From Bacillota bacterium (GTDB lineage Bacteria > Eremiobacterota > SpSt-956 > JAKJGF01), in NCBI GenBank assembly GCA_029555925.1, contig JAKPQU010000331.1, positions 1 through 11,744 on the forward strand: a DNA stretch of 11,744 bases, in the 5' to 3' direction. The notes under the pieces were generated by a model. That model made no database searches and was not told where the DNA came from. It saw only the letters and a list, made by a program, of their open reading frames with translations. The position numbers were made by a program, and so were the translations under genes. This document shows positions 6,313 through 11,744 of the stretch, piece after piece (position 1 is the stretch's first letter; every line of letters begins with the position of its first letter).

Positions 6313-6908
6313 TTTAAAATTCCCATTCTTCCGGGAGGCCAGAATTTAACGAAAGCTTTTCCTACAATATTTTTCTTCGGAAGAAAACCCCAGGCATGAC
6401 TGTCTTCACTGTTATTTCTGTTATCTCCCATAACAAACAGGTTCCCTTCAGGTATCTTTTGAGGCCCCCACTGATAGTCAGGCTTCTGGTCAGACGGTAT
6501 ATATGGTTCCTCGATAGGATTACCGTTTATGAATACTCTTCCGTCTCTTACTTCGAGGACTTCATTCTCAAGACCTATTACTCTCTTTATATAATCAGGT
6601 GCATTTTTTCTGTTAGGTGGTTTGAATACTATTATATCCTTTCTCTGTGGCTCAGTGAAACGATATATGAATTCATTGACCAGTATGTAATCATAGGGCA
6701 GCAGAGTCGGCTTCATAGAGCTGGAAGGAATATAAAAAGTCCTTACTATATAGCTTATGAGAAACAACGCCGTAAGTCCTGCTATAATAATAGCGTCTAA
6801 ATATTCGTTTATTACACTCTTCCAGTCAGCAGAAAAAGTCACATATCTGGTTATTATTCTGGCGACTATTAATACAGCTATTAAAATCTCAAGATCTATT
6901 ACCCGCAA
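6309..6908 (-). CDS. lepB: Signal peptidase I
   Basis: A 199-residue type I signal peptidase that removes signal peptides from exported proteins at the outer face of the membrane. The nucleophile is S64 in PSSSMKPTL (61-69) and the general base is K108 in DYIKRVIGL (105-113). GDNRNNSEDSHAWG (161-174) is the family's box E. Two hydrophobic segments precede the catalytic domain (about 4-19 and 38-57), one more than in the single-anchor Bacillus SipS type. The start is a TTG at 6908: an in-frame TGA lies four codons upstream, and the only other candidates are ATT codons. AAAGG (6922-6926) is about 13 bases upstream, a rather long spacing. The TAG stop (6309-6311) lies inside the repeat that separates it from rbgA, so the repeat may have defined the current C-terminus. 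Confidence 0.93.
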   Translation of the reverse strand: MRVIDLEILIAVLIVARIITRYVTFSADWKSVINEYLDAIIIAGLTALFLISYIVRTFYIPSSSMKPTLLPYDYILVNEFIYRFTEPQRKDIIVFKPPNRKNAPDYIKRVIGLENEVLEVRDGRVFINGNPIEEPYIPSDQKPDYQWGPQKIPEGNLFVMGDNRNNSEDSHAWGFLPKKNIVGKAFVKFWPPGRMGILK

Positions 6909-6930
6909 AATAATATCTCAACCTTTCATT

Positions 6931-6954
6931 AATAACAGCCGGCGGGCTATTATT
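6931..6954 (-). promoter_or_regulatory. Hairpin immediately upstream of the lepB ribosome binding site
   Basis: On the minus-strand RNA, a 10-base arm AAUAAUAGCC and its partner GGCUGUUAUU pair around a CGCC loop, with one U-G wobble. The wobble pairs only on this strand, since the plus strand would have a C-A mismatch. The structure ends 4 bases before the purine-rich GAAAGG used by lepB. It could influence lepB translation or mark an RNA processing site; there is no T-tract. Confidence 0.45.
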
Positions 6955-6972
6955 TGAACACTCCCATGACCC

Positions 6973-7021
6973 TGTGGCCACAACGAAGAATGAAAATGTA
7001 TTCTCCCCGTCACGCGTGACG
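6973..7021. repeat. Pair of perfect palindromes between rplS and lepB
   Basis: TGTGGCCACA (6973-6982) and CGTCACGCGTGACG (7008-7021) are perfect 10- and 14-base palindromes, 25 bases apart. They sit in a locally GC-rich patch inside a gap of about 205 bases that has no gene. They could be protein binding sites or cruciform-forming parts of a small mobile element. No known operator consensus fits that I can recognise. Confidence 0.5.
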
Positions 7022-7113
7022 ATTCTCAAAAGTGAACTGCCCGAAGACATACCTGCTTTTTATCTATCAGAATTTTACAGAGCTTATCATAAGAAAATCT
7101 TACAGACAGACAC

Positions 7114-7473
7114 TTATACCTGAACTGCATGTTTTTCTTTAACTTTAGTAGCAGCTTTACCAACTTTTCCTCTTAAGTAATAAAGTTTGGCTCTTCTTAC
7201 ATCTCCCTTACGTTTCACTTCTATTTTGTCAATTCTTGGGGAGTTAAGTAAGAAACTTCTTTCTACACCTACTCCATGAGAGATTCTTCTTGCTGTAAAG
7301 GTCCTGTTCAGTCCCGAGCCCCTCATGCTTATGACAATACCTTCAAAAACCTGTATTCTTTCTCTGTCACCTTCTACAACCTTCACATGGATACGGAGAG
7401 TATCACCGGGAACAAAATCCGGTATACCTTCTTTTTTAAGATATTCCTGTTCAATCAATTTTATAATGCTCAT
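7114..7473 (-). CDS. rplS: 50S ribosomal protein L19
   Basis: 119 residues, close to the roughly 115 usual for bacterial L19. The sequence shows the family's conserved [20 protein letters not shown] (17-36), then [20 protein letters not shown], and the C-terminal [16 protein letters not shown] (92-107). L19 binds at the 30S-50S interface next to 16S rRNA bridges. The ATG at 7473 gives the expected N-terminus. No Shine-Dalgarno is visible in the 20 bases before it, and the upstream 88 bases fold into nested stems (see leader), so translation is probably controlled by that leader. It lies downstream of trmD and upstream of lepB, the standard order. Confidence 0.97.
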   Translation of the reverse strand: MSIIKLIEQEYLKKEGIPDFVPGDTLRIHVKVVEGDRERIQVFEGIVISMRGSGLNRTFTARRISHGVGVERSFLLNSPRIDKIEVKRKGDVRRAKLYYLRGKVGKAATKVKEKHAVQV

Positions 7474-7561
7474 GTTAATTCATACTGAATAATAGAAATC
7501 CGCCATGAGAGTTTGGCGTATTTTGCAAATTTTCGCCGATAATACTCTCTCTTCTATTTCT
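7474..7561 (-). ncRNA. Structured 5' leader of rplS, candidate L19 autoregulatory leader
   Basis: On the minus-strand RNA the 88-base gap between trmD and rplS contains three nested pairings: AAUAGAA (7558-7552) with UUCUAUU (7497-7491), GAGAGU (7549-7544) with ACUCUC (7512-7507), and GGCG (7537-7534) with CGCC (7518-7515). The same CGCC plus the next base (7518-7514, CGCCA) can instead pair with UGGCG (7505-7501), giving a competing hairpin. An L19 leader family is known upstream of rplS in Firmicutes. Position and nested architecture fit, but I could not run a covariance model. Confidence 0.55.
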
Positions 7562-8305
7562 TCAGTTTAACACCTGCCTTTCATTTATTTCTACAATAAT
7601 CTTTTTATCTTCATCTGTTAATTCCAGATTATTTAAAAGTTCCGGTCTGCATATCAGAGTTTTTTCTATTGCTTTAGTTCTTCTCCATTTTCTTACAGCT
7701 TCATGATGGCCCGATATAAGAACCTGTGGTACTTCATAACCTTTGAAATTTCTCGGTCTTGTATATTGCGGAAAAGAAAGGATAGAAGAATAAAAAGAAT
7801 CTGTCTGTACAGACTCATCGGGAAGTACACCTGGTATAAGTCTTACTATGGTTTCAATAACGACCATAGCAGGTAACTCCCCTCCTGATAATACGTAATC
7901 TCCTATGGAGATTTCTTCATCTACCAGATATTCAATTACTCTTTCATCTACTCCCTCATAGTGGCCACAGATTAAAATCATCTGTTCCAGGCGCGATAAT
8001 TCCATTGCCATATTATGGTTAAATACTTTCCCTGCAGGAGACATCAGAAGAACCTTGCGTTTTTCCTTTTTGAAATTACTGTGAATATACTCAACAGAAC
8101 TCCATATAGGGTCAGGTTTCAGCACCATACCTCTTCCGCCGCCGAAAGGATAATCGTCTACTGTTCTGTGCCTGTCTTCTGTGAAATCTCTCAGGTTATG
8201 AACTCTGAGTTTAAAGAGCTCTTTTTCTCTGGCACGGCCCATTATACTGCAGTTGAAAACCGGATCAAACATGTGGGGAAAGAGAGTTATAACATCAAAC
8301 TCCAT
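7562..8305 (-). CDS. trmD: tRNA (guanine-N1-)-methyltransferase TrmD
   Basis: 247 residues. It methylates N1 of G37 in tRNAs, using S-adenosylmethionine, and prevents +1 frameshifting. The SPOUT trefoil-knot motifs are clear: LLMSPAG (86-92), GHYEGVDER (114-122) and SIGDYVLSGGELP (133-145). D169 in QTDSF matches the catalytic aspartate of the family, and R155 in the ETIVRLIPG segment is the conserved arginine. PFGGGRGMV (53-61) and FPQYTRPRNFKGYEVP (178-193) are also typical. The start ATG at 8305 is 6 bases after the rimM stop, and a GGGGGA stretch inside the end of rimM is about 16 bases from it, so expression is probably coupled to rimM. Confidence 0.97.
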   Translation of the reverse strand: MEFDVITLFPHMFDPVFNCSIMGRAREKELFKLRVHNLRDFTEDRHRTVDDYPFGGGRGMVLKPDPIWSSVEYIHSNFKKEKRKVLLMSPAGKVFNHNMAMELSRLEQMILICGHYEGVDERVIEYLVDEEISIGDYVLSGGELPAMVVIETIVRLIPGVLPDESVQTDSFYSSILSFPQYTRPRNFKGYEVPQVLISGHHEAVRKWRRTKAIEKTLICRPELLNNLELTDEDKKIIVEINERQVLN

Positions 8306-8311
8306 TTCTGT

Positions 8312-8839
8312 TTAGAATAATCCCCCTTTAGAATTTACCACTATTCTGCCTGCTTCTGGATTTATTTCAGAAATATATTCCTTTACGGCAGGAATCAGTA
8401 TTTCTCTTTCTCCGTTTTTTACTACATAAAGATCCTGGGCAGATTGGGTATATACATCATGTAGAGTCCCGAGTAATTCACCTTCCTGAGAGAAGACACT
8501 TAAACCAATCAGGTCGAATATATAATAAGAGCCTTCAGGAAGAGGATATAACTCTTCCTTTTTTACACATATAAAAAAACCTTTCAGACTCTGAGCTTCC
8601 TCTATAGAGCTGGAAATATCCAGTTGTAATATTACAAAATCTTTATAATATTTTACTCCAAGAACTCTGGCTTTTCTATCTTCTCTTTCACCTGACATGG
8701 AAAGTATAACAGTAGAGAGAGTTTTAAATCTTTCAGGAAAATCGGTTAAAACCCTGACTTTTACTTCCCCGTTTTTTCCGAAAGAATTAATTATCTGACC
8801 GATAGTAATAATTAATTCTTTATCTTCTTTAAGACACAA
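8312..8839 (-). CDS. rimM: Ribosome maturation factor RimM
   Basis: 175 residues, the normal length. RimM binds ribosomal protein S19 in the 30S head and assists 16S rRNA processing. The N-terminal RimM domain (about 9-95) begins ITIGQIINSFGKNGEVKVRV, the family signature. The C-terminal PRC-barrel (about 104-172) begins SYYIFDLIGLSV and contains ILIPAVKEYI (147-156). The start is a TTG at 8839 with AGGG (8845-8848) five bases upstream; there is no ATG in frame before the signature. It lies between ylqD and trmD with a 12-base gap on the ylqD side and 6 bases to trmD. Confidence 0.95.
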   Translation of the reverse strand: MCLKEDKELIITIGQIINSFGKNGEVKVRVLTDFPERFKTLSTVILSMSGEREDRKARVLGVKYYKDFVILQLDISSSIEEAQSLKGFFICVKKEELYPLPEGSYYIFDLIGLSVFSQEGELLGTLHDVYTQSAQDLYVVKNGEREILIPAVKEYISEINPEAGRIVVNSKGGLF

Positions 8840-8851
8840 AGGTTCCCTGAC

Positions 8852-9265
8852 TCAACTTTCTCTTATATCAATAACCACCCAGTCTTTAATCACTACAACT
8901 GTTTTATTAAGCCTGTTATATAAATTATCTCCCACTCCTACTTCAATAAAACTGTCGAAAGTCTGGAATGGAACTTCTGTACCGTTTTTTATATTTTCCA
9001 GTTCCATTATCTTTTTATCCAGTTGGACCTGAGTGGTTTTTAATCTCTGTTTTTCTTCATTCATCTGCTGAGTTAGAGATGAAGCCTGCTGAGGATTCTG
9101 GAGTGAAACGGAAGCAATATATTTTACTGATTCTGTTTCTATTTGCCTCAAATCTTCTTCGATTCTCTTTAGAGTATTCTCCGCTTCTTTAATCATCTGC
9201 TCCCGGAACGTTTCTGTCATGACTGCCACAACAGAAACAGGTCTACGGAGTATAACCTTTTGCAA
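8852..9265 (-). CDS. ylqD: YlqD family protein (coiled coil)
   Basis: 137 residues. It starts MQKVILRRPVSVVAVMTETF, then a long amphipathic helical region (about 23-93), rich in E, Q and K with heptad-like leucines, then a short C-terminal beta part ending VVVIKDWVVIDIRES. This matches YlqD, a Firmicutes family of unknown function found in this operon. The start is TTG at 9265, supported by AGAGGTGAGA ending 5 bases upstream. The 12-base gap to rimM and 17-base gap to khpA place it in the operon. The function has not been established to my knowledge; an RNA- or ribosome-related role is only inferred from the neighbours. Confidence 0.88.
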   Translation of the reverse strand: MQKVILRRPVSVVAVMTETFREQMIKEAENTLKRIEEDLRQIETESVKYIASVSLQNPQQASSLTQQMNEEKQRLKTTQVQLDKKIMELENIKNGTEVPFQTFDSFIEVGVGDNLYNRLNKTVVVIKDWVVIDIRES

Positions 9266-9282
9266 AGCGTTCTCACCTCTGA

Positions 9283-9513
9283 TTACTGGATTATTTCCAC
9301 CATTACTTTTTTACCTTCTTTAACTGCAGCAGCTTTAACTATAGTTCTTAATGCTTGAGCAATGCGACCCTGCTTGCCTATAACTTTTCCCATATCATCT
9401 GGAGCAACCTTAACTTCTAAAATGATTGATCGTTCACCTTCAACCTGACTTACTTCTACAGCTTCTGGATGATCAACCAGTGATTTAGCCAGCATTTCCA
9501 ACAATTGCTTCAA
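9283..9513 (-). CDS. khpA: KH-domain RNA-binding protein KhpA (YlqC)
   Basis: 76 residues, a single small KH domain. The RNA-binding GxxG loop is GKQG (46-49) within MGKVIGKQGRIAQALRTIVK (41-60), preceded by EVKVAPDD. KhpA is a small cytoplasmic RNA chaperone that pairs with KhpB and affects cell division and cell-wall growth in several Gram-positives. The start is TTG at 9513 with a strong GGAGGTG that lies at the end of rpsP; the rpsP stop is only 4 bases away, so the two are probably translationally coupled. Confidence 0.95.
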   Translation of the reverse strand: MKQLLEMLAKSLVDHPEAVEVSQVEGERSIILEVKVAPDDMGKVIGKQGRIAQALRTIVKAAAVKEGKKVMVEIIQ

Positions 9514-9517
9514 TTCG

Positions 9518-9793
9518 TTACACCTCCTTCTTCTCTTTACCCATTTCCTGGAACTTATCCCATATACCCTTTTGTCTTAAGAGACTTCTTACTGTTTCAG
9601 TAGGCTGGGCACCACAGGAAAGCCAGTAAAGTGCTTTCTCTTCTTTGATTGTTATAGCAGAGTTTTTAGGATCATAATGACCGACAGTTTCTATAAATCT
9701 TCCATCTCTCGGGCTACGTGCTTCTGCTACTACAACTCGATACTGGGGCTGTTTCTTTTTTCCAATTCTTCTTAAGCGCATCCTAACAGACAT
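9518..9793 (-). CDS. rpsP: 30S ribosomal protein S16
   Basis: 91 residues, the usual size. The family signature is present: MRLRRIGKKKQPQYRVVVAE (5-24), followed by RSPRDGRFIETVGHYDP (26-42) and later LSCGAQPTETVRSLL. S16 is an early-binding protein of the 30S subunit. The ATG at 9793 gives the standard N-terminus; the second in-frame ATG (9781) would remove conserved residues and has no usable ribosome site. No Shine-Dalgarno precedes 9793, in contrast to the strong sites of khpA and ylqD, so initiation may depend on the leader. Confidence 0.97.
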   Translation of the reverse strand: MSVRMRLRRIGKKKQPQYRVVVAEARSPRDGRFIETVGHYDPKNSAITIKEEKALYWLSCGAQPTETVRSLLRQKGIWDKFQEMGKEKKEV

Positions 9794-9898
9794 GTTTGTT
9801 ATGGTTGTTACATTTTATTTTTTCAAGAACAAAATACTCAGGAGATTATTCTCCTTTTACAACCAGATCTATTCACCTCACTTTAATGTATTTTGAAG
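9794..9898 (-). promoter_or_regulatory. 5' leader of rpsP with small hairpin
   Basis: If transcription starts near 9896-9898, about 100 bases precede the rpsP ATG. The only clear structure is GGAGA-AUAA-UCUCC (minus-strand RNA, about 9842-9855), which ties up a GGAGA word. The last 25 bases are AC- and A-rich without a Shine-Dalgarno. I know of no named S16 leader matching this, so a regulatory role is speculative. Confidence 0.35.
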
Positions 9899-9902
9899 AT
9901 AT

Positions 9903-9931
9903 ATTATATCACAAATTATATTCGTAAGCAA
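9903..9931 (-). promoter_or_regulatory. Probable internal promoter upstream of rpsP
   Basis: On the minus strand TTGCTT (9926-9931) and TATAAT (9903-9908) are separated by 17 bases. The -10 box is perfect and the -35 box matches its first three bases. The gap of 360 bases between ffh and rpsP makes a separate promoter for the ribosomal genes plausible. Confidence 0.5.
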
Positions 9932-10010
9932 TCATTATGATTGTGTTTTTTTATGACAGGTAGATCCATTTGTACTGGAAATTGTAATTGATTTTATAAA
10001 TCTATTACCT

Positions 10011-10090
10011 GGTGAATAGTGAATGGTGAATAGTGAATAGCAAGTAAAATCCAATTTTTTTTACTTTTCACTTTTCATTTTTCACTCTCA
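10011..10090. repeat. GTGAATAGTGA tandem and inverted repeat element
   Basis: Two perfect tandem copies of GGTGAATAGTGAAT (10011-10024 and 10025-10038) run into AAGTAAAA (10042-10049). That is mirrored by TTTTACTT (10059-10066) and then by degenerate complements of GTGAA words to about 10088. The whole is an imperfect stem of about 35 bases with a 9-base loop. The word GTGAATAGTGA recurs at 11518-11528 and, in complement and slightly degenerate, at 6296-6312. Confidence 0.75.
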
Positions 10091-10153
10091 ATATTCTCTA
10101 ATAAATTTCTTCCTTTTAGTATATGTAAAAATATCTGTCTTTTTTAAACACTA

Positions 10154-11497
10154 TCAATTGAAAAGTTTAAATTTTCCTTTCCCTTTTTTCTTGACCACTT
10201 TCTCTATATCAGATACGTGTTTCAGCATCTTTCTGACTTCTTTAAACTGTTTTAACAGTTGATTTACCTCTGCCACGGAATTTCCGCTTCCTGTGGCAAT
10301 TCTTTTTTTTCTGCTCGATCTTATTATTTCCGGATCTTTTCTTTCTTCAGGTGTCATAGAATAAATTATGGCTTCAAGCCTTTTAAATCTCTTTTCATCT
10401 ACTTTTATATCGGATGCACCTGCAATATTGGACAGACCCGGTATCATACCTACAAGTTGATCGAGGGGGCCCATGTTTTTTACCTGCTGCAGATGTTGCA
10501 AAAAATCTTCCAGATTGAATGTTTGAGATCTTATTTTCTCTTCCAGTTCCTCTACTTTTTCCGCATCAAAGGTGGCTTCTGCTTTCTCTATAAGACTCAG
10601 TACATCTCCCATGCCAAGTATTCTAGATGCCATTCTGTCAGGGAAAAACGGTTCCAGTGCATCTGTCTTTTCTCCTATACCGACAAATTTTATCGGTTTT
10701 CCTGTAACAGATTTTACAGAAAGTGCTGCTCCTCCGCGGGCGTCTCCGTCCATCTTTGTAAGTATAACACCATCTATGCCTATCTGTTCTTCAAAGGTTT
10801 TTGCTACATTTACCGATTCCTGACCTATCATAGAGTCTACTACCAGAAGTATTTCATGAGGGCCTACCCTGGTTTTTATATTTTTAAGTTCATTCATCAG
10901 TTCTTCATCTATATGAAGTCTGCCGGCAGTATCGATCAGTATGACGTCACATGCAAGTGATGCAGCTTTTTTTATTGCTGCAGCACATACATTGACAGGA
11001 TCCTGCTTGTCTCCCATGCTGAATACGGGAATCTTTAACTGTTCTCCCAGTACTTCTAGTTGATGTATTGCAGCAGGACGATAAATGTCTGCTGCAACCA
11101 TAAGAGGGCTTTTTCCCTGTTTTTTCAGATGAATGGCGAGTTTTGCTACAGATGTGGTTTTACCTGAGCCCTGAAGTCCTACAAGCATCAATATGGTGGG
11201 GGGATTAGGGGCAAAAGCTAACTTGCTGTTAGTACTGCCCATAGTTTCTGTGAGTTGATCTTTAACTATTTTTATTACAAGCTGGGCGGGTGTAAGGCTG
11301 TTCCATATTTCCTGTCCCACAGCTTTTTCTTTTACCTGTTTTGTAAAGTCCTTTACTACGGGAAGGCTCACATCTGCCTCCAGCAGGGCAAGGCGCACCT
11401 CTCTCAAAACACTGTCTACGTCTTTTTCATTCAGTTTCCCTTTACGCTTTAAATTCTTAAATATTGCCTGCAGTTTTTCCCCTAAAGATTCAAACAT
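10154..11497 (-). CDS. ffh: Signal recognition particle protein Ffh (SRP54)
   Basis: 447 residues. Ffh is the GTPase of the bacterial SRP; it binds 4.5S/6S RNA and signal sequences of nascent membrane proteins and docks with FtsY. The N domain is about 1-95. The G domain carries G1 GLQGSGKTT (107-115), DTAG (189-192) and TKMD (247-250). The methionine-rich M domain (about 325-435) has the RNA-binding segment SRKKRIATGSG (395-405). I chose ATG 11497, giving the canonical MFESLGEKLQ, with AGGA 9 bases upstream. The longer in-frame start at 11563 adds 22 residues encoded by a repeat and is not credible. In most Firmicutes ylxM (and ftsY) lies just upstream; here the upstream side is an inverted repeat reaching the window edge. 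The C-terminus is lysine-rich (KKKGKGKFKLFN). Confidence 0.97.
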   Translation of the reverse strand: MFESLGEKLQAIFKNLKRKGKLNEKDVDSVLREVRLALLEADVSLPVVKDFTKQVKEKAVGQEIWNSLTPAQLVIKIVKDQLTETMGSTNSKLAFAPNPPTILMLVGLQGSGKTTSVAKLAIHLKKQGKSPLMVAADIYRPAAIHQLEVLGEQLKIPVFSMGDKQDPVNVCAAAIKKAASLACDVILIDTAGRLHIDEELMNELKNIKTRVGPHEILLVVDSMIGQESVNVAKTFEEQIGIDGVILTKMDGDARGGAALSVKSVTGKPIKFVGIGEKTDALEPFFPDRMASRILGMGDVLSLIEKAEATFDAEKVEELEEKIRSQTFNLEDFLQHLQQVKNMGPLDQLVGMIPGLSNIAGASDIKVDEKRFKRLEAIIYSMTPEERKDPEIIRSSRKKRIATGSGNSVAEVNQLLKQFKEVRKMLKHVSDIEKVVKKKGKGKFKLFN

Positions 11498-11534
11498 AAT
11501 AATTGTTCCTTTATTCAGTGAATAGTGAGTCCTA

Positions 11535-11744
11535 AGTACCGCTACAGGTAAATTAGTAACCATTTATCAGCTTCTGCCTGACAGGCTCTTACGAAGAAAA
11601 ATAATTTGCCTTATTTAATTTGTTTTACAGACAATAAATTAGCCCTTATTTAATTTTTAATTCCATATAAAAAACTAATTTTTCTTCTCCAGAGCCTGCC
11701 AGGCAGAAGCTTTTTATGGATACCCTTTTACCTGTTACGGTACT
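11535..11744. repeat. Large inverted repeat upstream of ffh, possibly a miniature mobile element
   Basis: The left arm 11535-11602 and right arm 11678-11744 are inverted copies around a 75-base AT-rich centre. The best part is a 21-base block (11569-11589 against 11691-11711) with one mismatch, each copy itself containing the small palindrome GCCTG-N-CAGGC. Other matching blocks are AGTACCG, ACAGGTAAA, CCAT and GAAGAAAAAT. The right arm runs to the last base of the window, so the true end is unknown. The centre has a 13-base direct repeat, CCTTATTTAATTT (11609-11621 and 11644-11656). No open reading frame is present. It is probably a MITE-like or other hairpin-forming element. Confidence 0.75.

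Larger units (their letters stand above)
9794..10153. other. Long intergenic region between ffh and rpsP
   Basis: This 360-base gap contains, in the minus-strand direction from ffh, an AT-rich stretch, the hairpin-forming GTGAATAGTGA element (10011-10090), the probable promoter (9903-9931) and the rpsP leader. No reading frame with a credible start is present, nor a G+C-rich intrinsic terminator after ffh. Confidence 0.7.

Noticed and set aside
6396..6957. Plus-strand frames opposite lepB
   Set aside because: Antisense shadows of a clear signal peptidase gene, with no start context.
8015..8320. 101-codon plus-strand frame opposite trmD
   Set aside because: Antisense shadow of trmD, with no motif and no ribosome site.
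10011..10090. Short tandem repeats before rpsP as a CRISPR array
   Set aside because: Units are 14 bases, directly adjacent without spacers, and no cas genes are present.
10259..10960. Long plus-strand frame opposite ffh
   Set aside because: The product is cysteine-, phenylalanine- and tyrosine-rich, as expected for the complement of a coding strand; ffh on the other strand is unambiguous.
11498..11563. 22-residue N-terminal extension of ffh
   Set aside because: Encoded partly by the inverted repeat, no ribosome site, and Ffh proteins start at the MFESL-type sequence that begins at 11497.

Overview
The window looks like a low-GC, Gram-positive (Firmicutes/Clostridia-type) chromosome. The main evidence is the minus-strand gene order ffh - rpsP - khpA (ylqC) - ylqD - rimM - trmD - rplS - lepB - rbgA (ylqF). 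This is the classic Firmicutes ribosome-biogenesis and secretion cluster, and it includes the Firmicutes marker ylqD. The species cannot be named from the sequence alone.

Layout: (1) 1-2784, plus strand: the 3' three-quarters or so of a large Eco57I-type adenine-specific DNA methyltransferase, open at the left edge. (2) 2785-3740: a minus-strand toxin-antitoxin pair (PIN/DUF3368 toxin and UPF0175 antitoxin) lying between two copies of the 3' end of the methylase gene. (3) 3711-4053: degraded sequence with one coding remnant. (4) 4054-4645, plus strand: a second toxin-antitoxin pair of the MazEF/PemIK type. (5) 4836-5306, plus strand: a TspO/MBR membrane protein. (6) 11497 down to 5388, minus strand: the core operon, with repeat-like or structured sequence in four of its gaps and at its upstream end.

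How it works together: the left 4.6 kb is the edge of a defence island (modification methylase plus two toxin-antitoxin modules). It abuts the 3' end of a conserved operon that supplies the signal-recognition-particle GTPase (Ffh), ribosomal proteins S16 and L19, a small KH RNA chaperone, a 16S maturation factor (RimM), the tRNA m1G37 methyltransferase (TrmD), signal peptidase I and the 50S assembly GTPase RbgA. Regulatory features include a structured leader before rplS that resembles an L19 autoregulatory leader, a probable promoter and Shine-Dalgarno-less leader before rpsP, and TTG start codons on four operon genes.

The most unusual signal is the duplicated 3' end of the methylase (2689-2827 and 3601-3740). 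The two copies differ only at synonymous positions in the aligned coding part and flank the PIN toxin-antitoxin cassette. That pattern is expected if the cassette arrived with, or was joined to, a second, diverged allele of the same gene end. A large near-perfect inverted repeat at 11535-11744, which reaches the window edge, is also unexplained.
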